In this document: positions 1-8,385 of the stretch, piece by piece
Layout: each line of letters starts with the position of its first letter
How positions within the stretch are numbered: the stretch's first letter is position 1
Assembly: GCA_035487155.1 (NCBI GenBank)
Contig: DATHMK010000031.1
Coordinates: 56,309-120,308, forward strand
Source of the DNA: DAIDKA01 sp035487155
Lineage (GTDB): Bacteria > Pseudomonadota > Gammaproteobacteria > Steroidobacterales > Steroidobacteraceae
Reading direction: 5' to 3'
DNA length: 64,000 bases
Made by a program: the position numbers and the translations under genes
Notes under the pieces: generated by a model
The model's input: the letters and a program-made list of their open reading frames with translations, nothing else
The model's database searches: none
Told to the model about the DNA's origin: nothing

Positions 1-1
1 C

Positions 2-1099
2 CTGCTGGCCAGCGTGCGCATCGGCGACTTCGTCGGGCGCTTCGGCGGCGATGAGTTCATCGTGGTCGCCGAAGACATCGGCGATCCGCTGGAAGCGGGA
101 CACCTGGGCGAGCGTCTGCTCAGCGCCATCGCCCAACCGCTCCCCGGTCTTGGCGCGCGGGTCATTACCGCCAGCATCGGCATCGCCCTGATCCGCACCA
201 GCGCCATCGAAGCGCGCGAAGCCATCCGCAGATCTGACGCCGCGATGTATGAGGCCAAGCGCACCGGCCGTGACCGGTGTGTATTCGCGGAGATCGGCGA
301 GACCGCCCGCGCCGGTCGCCGGCTCGAACTGGCCAGAGCGCTGCACGGGGCGGAAACGCGCGGCGAGATGTCACTGGTCTATCAACCCGTCATTGCCCTG
401 CCGAGCCGGCGCATCATCGGCGTGGAAGCCCTGCTGCGCTGGAACAGTCCCACCCTGGGGGAAGTCCTGCCCAGCGAGTTCATCCCCATCGCCGAGGACA
501 ATGGCACCATCCTGCAGCTGGGCGCCTGGGTGCTGTGGGAGAGCTGCACCGCCTTGGCGACGCTGGCCCAGGGCGGTCACCGCCTGGAACTCGGGGTGAA
601 TGTGTCGGCACGGCAGTTGTCGCAGCCGGATTTTCCGCTGTGGGTGCGGCAGACGCTGTCACATGCCCAGTTCAGCCCTGCCATGCTCAGCCTGGAGCTG
701 ACCGAGACCTCCTTGCTGCGTCCGGACAGCGTCAGCGTCGGCAATGTGCGCACCCTGGAAAAGATGGGCGTGCGGGTCGCCCTGGATGATTTCGGGACCG
801 GCTATTCCTCCCTGACCTGGCTGCGCGATCACCCCTTCGGCTCAATCAAGATCGACCGCAGCTTTGTGGCGGGCATCCAGAAACAGGACAGCAGCCGTGC
901 CATCGTCTCGGCCATTATCCGCATGGCCAAGGACGTGGGCTGCACCGTGACCGCCGAAGGTGTCGAAACCGAAGAACAGCTGCGCATCCTGGAGTCCTTG
1001 GGCTGCGATCACGCGCAGGGCTTCCTGATCGCCCGCCCCGTCAGCCCCACCGCCCTGCTCGACTGCCTGCACGCCCCGACGCCGCTGCTGGTGCCCTGA
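2..1099 (+). CDS. GGDEF-EAL domain protein, 3' part (start lies outside the window)
   Basis: This is the C-terminal part of a cyclic-di-GMP turnover enzyme; the reading frame is open back to base 2, so the true start and any sensor domain lie upstream. A GGDEF motif is encoded at 44-58 inside GRFGGDEF, so the cyclase half may be active. The EAL half is complete: EALLRW (from 425), then NVSARQL, ELTET, DDFGTGYSSL, KIDRSF, AEGVET and AQGF. These carry the residues known to bind metal and attack c-di-GMP, so phosphodiesterase activity is expected. It is followed by a 96-base gap and then the DUF4331 cluster on the same strand. Whether one activity dominates cannot be told from sequence. Confidence 0.93.
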   Translation: MLASVRIGDFVGRFGGDEFIVVAEDIGDPLEAGHLGERLLSAIAQPLPGLGARVITASIGIALIRTSAIEAREAIRRSDAAMYEAKRTGRDRCVFAEIGETARAGRRLELARALHGAETRGEMSLVYQPVIALPSRRIIGVEALLRWNSPTLGEVLPSEFIPIAEDNGTILQLGAWVLWESCTALATLAQGGHRLELGVNVSARQLSQPDFPLWVRQTLSHAQFSPAMLSLELTETSLLRPDSVSVGNVRTLEKMGVRVALDDFGTGYSSLTWLRDHPFGSIKIDRSFVAGIQKQDSSRAIVSAIIRMAKDVGCTVTAEGVETEEQLRILESLGCDHAQGFLIARPVSPTALLDCLHAPTPLLVP

Positions 1100-1195
1100 G
1101 CGTTCTGCGGCCCGGCCCGCGGATCCTTGCATCCGGGATGACCCCGGCTGCGTACATCTCCTGCCAGCCACCACCAAGCAGGGGATCTCAAGCCT

Positions 1196-2740
1196 ATGAA
1201 CCTTCAACGTCAGCGGATCGTATCCGCGGTCGTCGCCGCCGTCCTTCCACTAGCGGCATCCGCCTCCAGTCATCGCGAGGCACCCTTCATCACCACCCGC
1301 CCGAAGGTCGACGCCACCGACCTGTACATGTTCAACAGCTACGAAGCGGGCCGTAGCGGCTATGTGACACTGATTGCGAACTATCAGCCGTTTGAAAATC
1401 CTCAGGGTGGTCCGAACTACTACACCATGGACCCGAACGCGCTGTATGAAATCCTCATTGATAACAACGGCAGCGGCCACGAGGCACTCACCTTTCAGTT
1501 CCGCTTCACCACCGTTGATGCCGGCCTGACCGTCACCGCGGGTAAGAAAGCCATTCCGGTACCGCTGACCAATATCGGGCCGGTCGATGCCACCAACACT
1601 GCGGCACAAAATGTGGCGGAGACCTACACCGTGACGCTGATGGGCGGGGATCGCCGCTCCGGCACCGCGCGTGCGGTTGTGGATGCGACCACCGGCTCGA
1701 AGACCTTCACCAAACCGCTCGACAACATCGGCGCCAAATCCATCGCCGACTATGCGGCCTACGCCGGCGCGTTCGTGCACACCATCAACATTCCCGGTTG
1801 CAGCACGCCGGGCAAGGTGTTTGTGGGCCAGCGCCAGGATCCCTTCGTGGTCAACCTCGGGGAGACCTTCGATCTGGTCAATATCAAGTACCCGGTCGAG
1901 GAACTGGCCCCGGCGGGCGTGAACGCGCGCAACCTGGCGCCAAACTCCCTGGCCGGTTACAACGTCACCTCCATTGCCCTGGAGATTCCGACCGGCTGTC
2001 TGACATCCGGCAGCGATCCGGTGATCGGCGCCTGGACCACCGCCAGCCTGCGCCAATCGGCGGTGCTCAATCCCCTGCCGCAGAGCGCCTACAGCGTCAA
2101 CAGCGTCGGAGCGGTCGTCGGGCCGACCTTCGCCGCCGTCGAGGGCGGCGCCTGGTCCCAGGTTTCACGCTTAGGGATGCCGCTGGTCAATGAACTGGTC
2201 ATCGGTTTGCCGGACAAGGACCGCTTCAATGCCTCGGCCCCGAAGGATGACGCGCAGTTTGCCGACTACGTCACCAACCCGTCGCTGCCGGTGCTGCTGC
2301 AGGCCCTGTTCGGATCAGCCGGCGTGCTCGCGCCGAATGTCTATCCGCGCAGCGATCTGATTGCGGCCTTCCTGACCGGCCTCAAGGGGCTCAACCAGCC
2401 CAAGTCCGTCACCCCGGCGGAGGAGCTGCGGCTGAACACCAGCATCCCCGCAACGCCGGTGGCTTCCCAGAACGATCTGGGCGTGCTCGGCGGTGATACC
2501 GGGGGGTTCCCCAATGGCCGCCGTCCGATCGACGATGTGGTCGACATCGAGCTGCGCGTGGCCATGGGTGTGCTGCTGTCACCGTTCAACGGCAGTGCCC
2601 AGGACCCGGATCCGGCCTCGGATGCCTCCCGGCAATTGCATTACACCGATGGTGCCGAGCCCAATCCGGCCAACTACCTGCCGGTCTTTCCGTACCTCAA
2701 CACGGCGCTGGCCGGCTCGCCCACCAGTGCCAACGACTAA
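1196..2740 (+). CDS. DUF4331 family secreted protein
   Basis: A 514-residue protein of the DUF4331 family, recognised by SHREAP at residues 25-30 followed by a VDATDLYMF segment. A hydrophobic N-terminus (VVAAVLPLAASASA-like) is a probable Sec signal peptide cleaved just before SSHREAP, so the protein should be periplasmic or secreted. The family has no established function known to me. The rest reads as a soluble beta-rich protein with many Asn, Asp and Thr. It is the first gene of a plus-strand cluster: the lipoprotein gene starts 12 bases after its stop, and the TPR and HupE-type genes follow with overlaps. The shared job is probably at the cell envelope; this is inference. Confidence 0.85.
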   Translation: MNLQRQRIVSAVVAAVLPLAASASSHREAPFITTRPKVDATDLYMFNSYEAGRSGYVTLIANYQPFENPQGGPNYYTMDPNALYEILIDNNGSGHEALTFQFRFTTVDAGLTVTAGKKAIPVPLTNIGPVDATNTAAQNVAETYTVTLMGGDRRSGTARAVVDATTGSKTFTKPLDNIGAKSIADYAAYAGAFVHTINIPGCSTPGKVFVGQRQDPFVVNLGETFDLVNIKYPVEELAPAGVNARNLAPNSLAGYNVTSIALEIPTGCLTSGSDPVIGAWTTASLRQSAVLNPLPQSAYSVNSVGAVVGPTFAAVEGGAWSQVSRLGMPLVNELVIGLPDKDRFNASAPKDDAQFADYVTNPSLPVLLQALFGSAGVLAPNVYPRSDLIAAFLTGLKGLNQPKSVTPAEELRLNTSIPATPVASQNDLGVLGGDTGGFPNGRRPIDDVVDIELRVAMGVLLSPFNGSAQDPDPASDASRQLHYTDGAEPNPANYLPVFPYLNTALAGSPTSAND

Positions 2741-2752
2741 AGGTACCCACAC

Positions 2753-3010
2753 ATGAAAACCAAACTAGCCATCATGACCAGCGTCGGGCTGGCCGCGGGC
2801 CTGGTCAGCGGCTGCGGCAGCCAGAGCGGACAGGGCATGGCCGGCAGCACCGCGCCGGTCAGCACCTCCCAGGCGCTGGACACTCAAAAAGTGCTGGCGC
2901 AGGCCCAGGTGCCGACGGAAACCGCCACGCCCTATGCAGTGGACGGCGGGATGCTGACGCTCACCGACACCAGTGAGACCAGCGAACCCATCAGCATCAA
3001 CGGGATGTGA
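2753..3010 (+). CDS. Small putative lipoprotein (85 aa)
   Basis: A short protein with a clear lipoprotein signal: a Lys-containing N-terminus, a hydrophobic stretch, then LVSGC with the lipidated Cys at residue 21. The mature part of about 65 residues is rich in Ser, Thr, Gln and Ala and has no recognisable domain. Its stop codon overlaps the GTG that begins the TPR gene frame. Position between the DUF4331 and TPR genes suggests a membrane-anchored partner of that cluster. No homologue is recognised, so the function is unknown. Confidence 0.7.
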   Translation: MKTKLAIMTSVGLAAGLVSGCGSQSGQGMAGSTAPVSTSQALDTQKVLAQAQVPTETATPYAVDGGMLTLTDTSETSEPISINGM

Positions 3011-4152
3011 GTGTCATGCGCCGGCAGGCTTTTGCACTCCTGAGCCTGCTGGCGCCGCTCGCCGGCGTTTGGGCAGCACCCTACGTGCCGCGCAGTGATG
3101 CACAGGTTCTGGCGGATTTGCCCGCCGGAGCCCGTCATGCCAGCGTCGCCACCCGCGAACTCACGCGCACCCGCCTGGATATCGCCCTGCCGCTGGCGCA
3201 GTTCTACATCGCCCGCGCGCGCGCCACCGGGGATCTGCGCTTCCTGGGCTACGCGGAGGCCATCCTCACGCCCTGGATGAACCGACCTGAGGTTCCCACT
3301 GCGGTGCTGGTGCTGCATGCCACGGTACTGCAGAGCCGACACCTTTTCGACGCTTCCCTGAGCGAACTGGAGCGCGCACTGGCACAGGATCCCACTGATG
3401 CCCAGGCCTGGTTGACCCGTGCCACGGTGCTGCGGGTGCTGGGTCGCTACGCCGAGGCGAACGCGGCCTGTGGCCACCTGGCCGCAACCGCCGACCCGGC
3501 CATCACCACGCTTTGCGTTCAGGGACTCCATGGTCTGACCGGCCATCTGCCGGGTGCCTATGCGGCCATCATGGCGCTGCCCCAGCAGGCGCTGCCGCCC
3601 GAAGCGCGTGCCTGGCGCTATTCGGAGCTGGGCGAGATGGCCGAGCGCCTCGGTGATGACCGCGCCGCCGAGCACTGGTTGCGTGAGGGACTGGCGGTGG
3701 CGCCGGATGACTTCTACATGCGAGCGGCGTGCGCGGATGTGCTGCTGCGCCAGCGGCGCGCCCCGGAGGCCCTGCAGCTTCTCGCCGGCTACGAGTCGAT
3801 GGAACCGATGTTGCTGCGGATCGCCATTGCCCAGCGGATGCTGCGTGACCGCGGCAGCGTCCGCACCAACGATCTGCTGTCCACTGCCTTCAGCGTCGAA
3901 CAGCAGCGCGGCGATGCCGTGCATCGCCGCGAACAGGCGCGCTTCTTGTTGGATGTGTCCTGGCAGCCCGCCGCGGCGCTGGCCGCAGCCCAGCAGAACT
4001 GGCAGGTGCAGCGCGAGCCTGAGGATCTGCTGATCCTGCTGCGCGCCGCGCAAGCCGCGCGGGCGCCCGCGGCGGCCGCGCCCGCCCGCGAGTTTCTGCG
4101 CAGGAATCAACTCCAGGACGCGCGCCTGGCCTCCCTTGGGGTCAGCCCATGA
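3007..4152 (+). CDS. Secreted TPR-repeat protein
   Basis: About 380 residues with an N-terminal signal peptide (ALLSLLAPLAGVWA, cleavage near WAAP) and then helical repeats. TPR-like units are visible around LDASLSELERALAQDPTDAQAWL-type sequence and again at GDDRAAEHWLREGLAVAPDDFYMRAA. TPR proteins scaffold protein contacts; no catalytic motif is seen. The start is either GTG at 3007, which overlaps the lipoprotein stop, or ATG at 3016; the signal peptide is intact with either. The stop overlaps the HupE-type start in an ATGA, so the two are probably translated together. Likely a periplasmic adaptor of the cluster. Confidence 0.75.
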   Translation: MSVMRRQAFALLSLLAPLAGVWAAPYVPRSDAQVLADLPAGARHASVATRELTRTRLDIALPLAQFYIARARATGDLRFLGYAEAILTPWMNRPEVPTAVLVLHATVLQSRHLFDASLSELERALAQDPTDAQAWLTRATVLRVLGRYAEANAACGHLAATADPAITTLCVQGLHGLTGHLPGAYAAIMALPQQALPPEARAWRYSELGEMAERLGDDRAAEHWLREGLAVAPDDFYMRAACADVLLRQRRAPEALQLLAGYESMEPMLLRIAIAQRMLRDRGSVRTNDLLSTAFSVEQQRGDAVHRREQARFLLDVSWQPAAALAAAQQNWQVQREPEDLLILLRAAQAARAPAAAAPAREFLRRNQLQDARLASLGVSP

Positions 4153-5258
4153 GGCGCCTGTGGCTGCTGCTCCTGCTGGGCCTTGGCGGGGTTGCGCAGG
4201 CGCACATTGCCAGCAACGGCTTTCTCGTGGCCCGGGTGCAGGGACCGGAAATCAGCGGCTCCCTGGAGCTGGCGGTGCGAGATGTGGAGCTGGCCATCGG
4301 TGTGGATGCCAATCACGACGGCAAGGTCACCTGGGGCGAGTTGCGCGCCAGTCAGCCGCAGCTGCTGCGGTATGTGGGGCAGCATCTGGGATTCCTGGCC
4401 CAGGGCGGTGCCTGCACGGTGCAGCTGGGCGCGTTGCAGGTGAACGACCGGGTCGATGGCAGTTACGCCTGGCTGCCGCTGTCCGCGCACTGCCCGAGCG
4501 CCGTGCAGCGGCTGAGTATCCGCTACTCGCTGATGGCTGACATCGATCCCTCGCACCGCGGCCTGCTGACCCTGACGGCCGGTGAGCTCGCGCAAACCGG
4601 CGTACTGGGCGCAGCGGGCAACGCGGACTTCGAGGTCTACTCGCCCTCCGCCTGGCGCACCCTGCTGGATTATCTGCGGGCAGGCATCTGGCATATCTGG
4701 AGCGGCATCGATCATCTGCTGTTCCTGATTTCACTGCTGCTGCCGGCGGTGCTGATCCGTCGCGGCAGGCGCTGGGAGCCGGTGACGCAAGCCCGCCCGG
4801 CCGTGTTCAGCATTCTCAAGGTGGTCACGGCATTCACTCTGGCGCATTCCATCACCCTGACCCTGGCCGCCCTGGATGTGGTGCGCCTGCCCAGCCGCCT
4901 GACCGAATCAGTCATCGCCGCCTCGATCATCGTCGCCGCACTGAACAATGTCTTCCCGGTCGTCACGGACAGCCGCGCCCGCATTGCCTTCGCCTTCGGC
5001 CTGCTTCACGGCTTCGGTTTTGCATCCGTTCTCGCCGACATGGGGTTGCCCTCCGGCGCCCGGTTGCTGTCGCTGCTGTCGTTCAACCTCGGCATCGAGA
5101 CCGGCCAGCTCGCCGTGGTGCTGGCGGTCATGCCCGTGGTCTATGCCCTGCGCGCCACCCTGCTCTACCGCCGGGCGGTGTTGCCCTGGGGGTCGGCCGT
5201 CATCGCCGTGATCGCCCTGGTCTGGCTGCTGCAGCGAGCGTTGCCGCCCATGGTTTGA
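4149..5258 (+). CDS. HupE/UreJ-type membrane protein with N-terminal EF-hand
   Basis: A 369-residue membrane protein. Signal peptide 1-18 ends AQA, so the mature chain would start with His19. A periplasmic domain of about 150 residues contains one canonical EF-hand loop at residues 53-64 (D53, N55, D57, G58, V60, E64). From about residue 175 come roughly six to seven membrane helices with the HupE/UreJ signature: HIWSGIDHLLF (H182, D188, H189), AHSITL (H233) and LLHGFGFA (H287). HupE/UreJ relatives are linked to nickel or cobalt uptake, so metal transport or sensing is plausible but unproven. It is the fourth gene of the DUF4331 cluster. Confidence 0.8.
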   Translation: MRRLWLLLLLGLGGVAQAHIASNGFLVARVQGPEISGSLELAVRDVELAIGVDANHDGKVTWGELRASQPQLLRYVGQHLGFLAQGGACTVQLGALQVNDRVDGSYAWLPLSAHCPSAVQRLSIRYSLMADIDPSHRGLLTLTAGELAQTGVLGAAGNADFEVYSPSAWRTLLDYLRAGIWHIWSGIDHLLFLISLLLPAVLIRRGRRWEPVTQARPAVFSILKVVTAFTLAHSITLTLAALDVVRLPSRLTESVIAASIIVAALNNVFPVVTDSRARIAFAFGLLHGFGFASVLADMGLPSGARLLSLLSFNLGIETGQLAVVLAVMPVVYALRATLLYRRAVLPWGSAVIAVIALVWLLQRALPPMV

Positions 5259-5307
5259 ATCGCGGCGGCGCAGCGGTAGACTCGCTCACCAGAAACGGGA
5301 GGGGGTC

Positions 5308-6018
5308 ATGGCGGCTACCGGAATCGGATTAGGTGCCTGGGCGAGCGCAATGCTGGCAGCGGGCCTGGTGATGTCAGGCCTCGAGGCACGCGCGCAGACG
5401 CCAGCCGCGGCACCAGCGCCGCTGCCCGGGGAACACGGGCCACAGCGTCCACCGCTGTTTTGGCGCGAAGAATGGCAGCAAGGACCCAAGGGCGGAGAGA
5501 ACTCCGTGACGGGCGCCTCGCTGGGGAACCCGGATCTGGAGTTGACGCCCATCGTGCCGGGTGGACAGATCATGCTCACCGGCGCCGCGGGCGATGAGAA
5601 CAATCCCATCCATGTATGGCTGGGGCTGTGCACGACGCCGTGTGGACTGGCACTACGCAGCAAGCAGCACCTGGCGGATCTGACCGGGCTGGCGCGCATC
5701 CGCCTGAACACCAAGATGTCGGGCTACCATCAGATCCGGCCGATCGTGAAGTTGGCCGACGGCACGTGGCTGGCGGCGGATCGTACCGAGGGTTCCTCGC
5801 GCGACTGGATCGTCAGTGAGCTGTCCTTCGCGGATCTGCACTGGCTGAAGCTGGATATCGCGCGCGCCGTGACCACAGGCACCCCGCTCGAGCATGTCGA
5901 TCTGTCCAAAGTGGACCAGATAGGCTTTGTCGATCTCATGCCCGGCAGCGGTCATGGACCCGGGGGCTGGTCCGATGTGGCGCAGATCGAGGTGTTTGCG
6001 AAGTCCGTCCCGCGCTGA
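5308..6018 (+). CDS. Secreted protein of unknown function
   Basis: A 236-residue protein preceded by a strong purine-rich ribosome site (GGGAGGGGG). A signal peptide (ASAMLAAGLVMSGLEARA) is followed by a Pro/Ala-rich linker and then a domain with alternating hydrophobic residues typical of a beta-sandwich; it includes one Cys pair (LCTTPC) and ends with VAQIEVFAKS. That looks like a carbohydrate-binding or jelly-roll fold, but no catalytic signature is visible and I do not recognise the family. It lies 49 bases after the HupE-type gene on the same strand and may belong to the same transcript. It converges with the MscS gene. Confidence 0.65.
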   Translation: MAATGIGLGAWASAMLAAGLVMSGLEARAQTPAAAPAPLPGEHGPQRPPLFWREEWQQGPKGGENSVTGASLGNPDLELTPIVPGGQIMLTGAAGDENNPIHVWLGLCTTPCGLALRSKQHLADLTGLARIRLNTKMSGYHQIRPIVKLADGTWLAADRTEGSSRDWIVSELSFADLHWLKLDIARAVTTGTPLEHVDLSKVDQIGFVDLMPGSGHGPGGWSDVAQIEVFAKSVPR

Positions 6019-6030
6019 AGCGCGCCGCAT

Positions 6031-6858
6031 TCAGTTCGGCGTGGTCAACAGCCGCACCTCATGCTGCGCCAGCGCCAGATTGACATGATGTGCGCGCAGC
6101 GCCTCGAGCGTGGCGCGCGTGAGTTCCGCGCTCGCCGCCCCGTAGTCATCCACGGAGACCCAGGGCTGGATGCTGATCTGCGCCGCGCAGTCCGCCAGCC
6201 GCGCCACGCCGATCACCGGCGGCACATCCTTGAGGACCTTGGGGTTGCAGTTCACCACCTCCTGTATGACCTGCAGCGCCTCACCCAGGTCCGTGTCGTA
6301 CGCGACATTGACCTGGATGCTGACCTGGCGGACATGACCGTAGTTGTGGAGGATCTCGCCGACGATCTTGCGGTTGGGAATCACGACCTTGGAGCGGTCG
6401 GAGTGCAGCAGCAGGGTGCTGAACAGGGAGACATGCTCGACCTGTCCTTCCACGCCCGCCACCTGGATGTACTGCCCCACGCGGAAAGGCTTGGTGAGGA
6501 TGATCGACAGCCCCGCGACGACATTGCTGAGCACGCCCTGCATGGCAAGGGCGATGCCGGCACCGGCCACGCCCAACCCGGCGATCAGCGGCAACAGCTG
6601 CACCCCGAGGTTCTGCAGCGCCATGACCAGGAACAGCAGCAGCACCAGGCCGCGCACGACCCGTGACAGCAGCTGGCGCAGCGGCGGCTCCAGATCAAAG
6701 CGTCGCAGCGCGCGCGTCAGCCAGCGCTCGGCCCATCCGCCCACGATCACGCCGGCCACAATGATCAGAATGGCCGTGAGCAGCCTGGGGCCGAACTGAA
6801 TGAGCAGATCGATGATCTGCTGACGGATATGGTCGATCGTTGACAGATGAATATCCAT
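6031..6858 (-). CDS. MscS family mechanosensitive ion channel
   Basis: A 275-residue small-conductance channel protein of the inner membrane, which releases solutes on osmotic downshock. Three N-terminal membrane helices are visible. The third carries the pore-type pattern GAGIALAMQGVLSNVVAGL, followed by the beta domain (PFRVGQYIQVAGVEGQVEHV) and the conserved VVIPN. A longer frame exists upstream, but ATG at 6858 is preferred because it falls 10 bases after the upp stop. The length fits the short MscS class. It is downstream of upp and probably co-transcribed with it, although the functions are unrelated. Confidence 0.9.
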   Translation of the reverse strand: MDIHLSTIDHIRQQIIDLLIQFGPRLLTAILIIVAGVIVGGWAERWLTRALRRFDLEPPLRQLLSRVVRGLVLLLFLVMALQNLGVQLLPLIAGLGVAGAGIALAMQGVLSNVVAGLSIILTKPFRVGQYIQVAGVEGQVEHVSLFSTLLLHSDRSKVVIPNRKIVGEILHNYGHVRQVSIQVNVAYDTDLGEALQVIQEVVNCNPKVLKDVPPVIGVARLADCAAQISIQPWVSVDDYGAASAELTRATLEALRAHHVNLALAQHEVRLLTTPN

Positions 6859-6868
6859 GGCGGCGCCG

Positions 6869-7498
6869 CTAGCGAGTGCCGTAGAGCCGATCCCCGGCGT
6901 CACCCAGGCCCGGCAGGATATACCCGTGATCATTCAACTGCGAATCGATGGCGGCCGTCCACACCGGCACATCCGGATGCTGCCCATGCAGTCGCGACAA
7001 ACCCGCCTGACAGGCCAGCACGCACACGAAGCGTACTTCGCTGGCGCCGTGCTCCTTGAGCCGATCGATGGCCGCAACCGCGGTGTTGCCCGTGGCCAGC
7101 ATGGGATCCACGGCGATCACGACCCGCTTCGCAAGCACCGTGGGTGCTTTGAAGTAGTACTCCACGGCGGCCAATGACTGCGGGTCGCGGTACAGCCCCA
7201 CATGGGCCACGCGGGCCGAGGGCACCAGGTCAAGCATGCCGTCCAGCAATCCCATGCCGGCTCGCAGAATGGGTGCGAACACCAGCTTCTTGCCCGAGAG
7301 TTTGTAGGAGCGCATGGGCATCAGCGGGGTTTCGATCTCGACCGGATCCAGCGGCAGGTCCCGCGTCACTTCGTAGCACAACAGCGTCGCGGTCTCGCGC
7401 AGCAGTTGCCGGAAGGTCTTGGTCGAGGTGGTCCGGTCGCGCAACAAGGTCAGTTTGTGCTGCACCAGCGGATGGGTCACGACCGTTACAGTGTTCAT
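6869..7498 (-). CDS. upp: Uracil phosphoribosyltransferase
   Basis: A 209-residue enzyme that converts uracil and PRPP to UMP in the cytosol (pyrimidine salvage). Hallmarks are FAPILRAGMGLLDGML in the uracil-binding region, the PRPP-binding loop VDPMLATGNTA, and the C-terminal DHGYILPGLGDAGDRLYG. Start at ATG 7498; a GTG 15 bases upstream is possible but less natural. It follows a cytosine deaminase gene on the same strand with 40 bases between, so the pair can take cytosine to uracil to UMP. An AT-rich TATTATAAAT stretch in that gap may be an internal promoter. Confidence 0.95.
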   Translation of the reverse strand: MNTVTVVTHPLVQHKLTLLRDRTTSTKTFRQLLRETATLLCYEVTRDLPLDPVEIETPLMPMRSYKLSGKKLVFAPILRAGMGLLDGMLDLVPSARVAHVGLYRDPQSLAAVEYYFKAPTVLAKRVVIAVDPMLATGNTAVAAIDRLKEHGASEVRFVCVLACQAGLSRLHGQHPDVPVWTAAIDSQLNDHGYILPGLGDAGDRLYGTR

Positions 7499-7538
7499 CA
7501 GAATACCCGGCACCTTATTGATTTATAATAGGATACCC

Positions 7539-8000
7539 TCAGCCATCGCAGCCTGCGCCGATGTCCTCATTCCAGACCTCGGGGTGCTGCTTGATGTAGC
7601 CGCCCAGAAGCTGCACGCACGCCGTGGAATCAAGGTCGACGACGCTCACCCCGCGCTCGCGCAGCCAGTCGATGCCACCGCGAAAGGTACGCGACTCCCC
7701 CACTATGACGGCTGCGATGCGAAATTGCAGAATCAATCCGCTGCAGTACCAGCACGGCGCCAGCGTCGTCACCATCACGGTGTCCTGGTAGCCGCGGCGC
7801 CGGCCGGCGTTGCGAAAGGCGTCTGTTTCACCGTGCAGGGAGGGGTCGCCCTGCTGTACCCGGCGGTTATGGCCGCGCCCGAGAAGCGTGCCGTCGGAGG
7901 CGAACAGTGCGGCGCCGATGGGAATGCCGCCCTCGCTGAGCCCGAGGCGGGCCTCCTCGAGCGCGATGTCCAGCATCGCCGTACAGGAAGGGTCACTCAT
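7539..8000 (-). CDS. Yeast-type cytosine deaminase
   Basis: A 153-residue member of the zinc-dependent cytidine/deoxycytidylate deaminase superfamily. The zinc site is complete: His56 and Glu58 in HGETDAF, and Cys83 and Cys86 in PCWYC. The GIPIGAAL segment and the C-terminal WNEDIG match fungal Fcy1 cytosine deaminase (which ends in a similar EDIGE) rather than guanine or tRNA-adenosine deaminases. The expected reaction is cytosine to uracil plus ammonia. Most bacteria use the unrelated amidohydrolase CodA, so the fungal type next to upp is notable. Substrate choice is inferred from motifs; a guanine deaminase or other nucleobase deaminase is the alternative. Confidence 0.85.
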   Translation of the reverse strand: MSDPSCTAMLDIALEEARLGLSEGGIPIGAALFASDGTLLGRGHNRRVQQGDPSLHGETDAFRNAGRRRGYQDTVMVTTLAPCWYCSGLILQFRIAAVIVGESRTFRGGIDWLRERGVSVVDLDSTACVQLLGGYIKQHPEVWNEDIGAGCDG

Positions 8001-8040
8001 ATGCCATAACGGCCGCAGGTGCGGTTTCTTTAGCCGTGGT

Positions 8041-8091
8041 GCGGCAATTTTTCGTTGCTGTGATTCGGGTCGATGTCATGAAAATTGCCGC
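8041..8091. repeat. 11-bp perfect inverted repeat in a divergent promoter region
   Basis: GCGGCAATTTT at 8041-8051 and its exact complement AAAATTGCCGC at 8081-8091, separated by 29 bases. It sits between the divergent cytosine deaminase (start 8000) and the small gene starting at 8155. It could be a regulator site or an RNA stem; a 29-base loop is long for a single dimer operator. Confidence 0.6.
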
Positions 8092-8154
8092 TCCATTGTC
8101 GCGCAATCCAGACGATAAATGATTCAACGCCTGAAGAGAATCTGGAGATCGCGT

Positions 8155-8385
8155 ATGTCGAACAATCAAACCCTCCGCCCTCCCGCGGTAGCGCAACTGG
8201 GCAAGGTCATTCACGATCCGCGCGGCAACGCGATTTGGGACTGGACCATAGAAACCGGCGTGCTGGCCAAGGCGACGGTCGCCGAGCTGCTGGGCAAACT
8301 GGTCGATCCCATGCCCATGGCGCTGGAACACGAGATGGATCGGGGCGCGCACTGGTGTGGTGACCCGTACAACCGTTCGCGTTGA
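8155..8385 (+). CDS. Small hypothetical protein (76 aa)
   Basis: A short soluble protein that I do not recognise. The chosen ATG has a GGAG ribosome site eight bases upstream; the frame is open a further 36 bases. The protein has no signal peptide or membrane segment, a compact acidic-to-neutral composition and an ending HWCGDPYNRSR. It stands alone between an inverted-repeat region and a 299-base non-coding stretch. Coding status is supported by the ribosome site and sensible composition only. Confidence 0.5.
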   Translation: MSNNQTLRPPAVAQLGKVIHDPRGNAIWDWTIETGVLAKATVAELLGKLVDPMPMALEHEMDRGAHWCGDPYNRSR

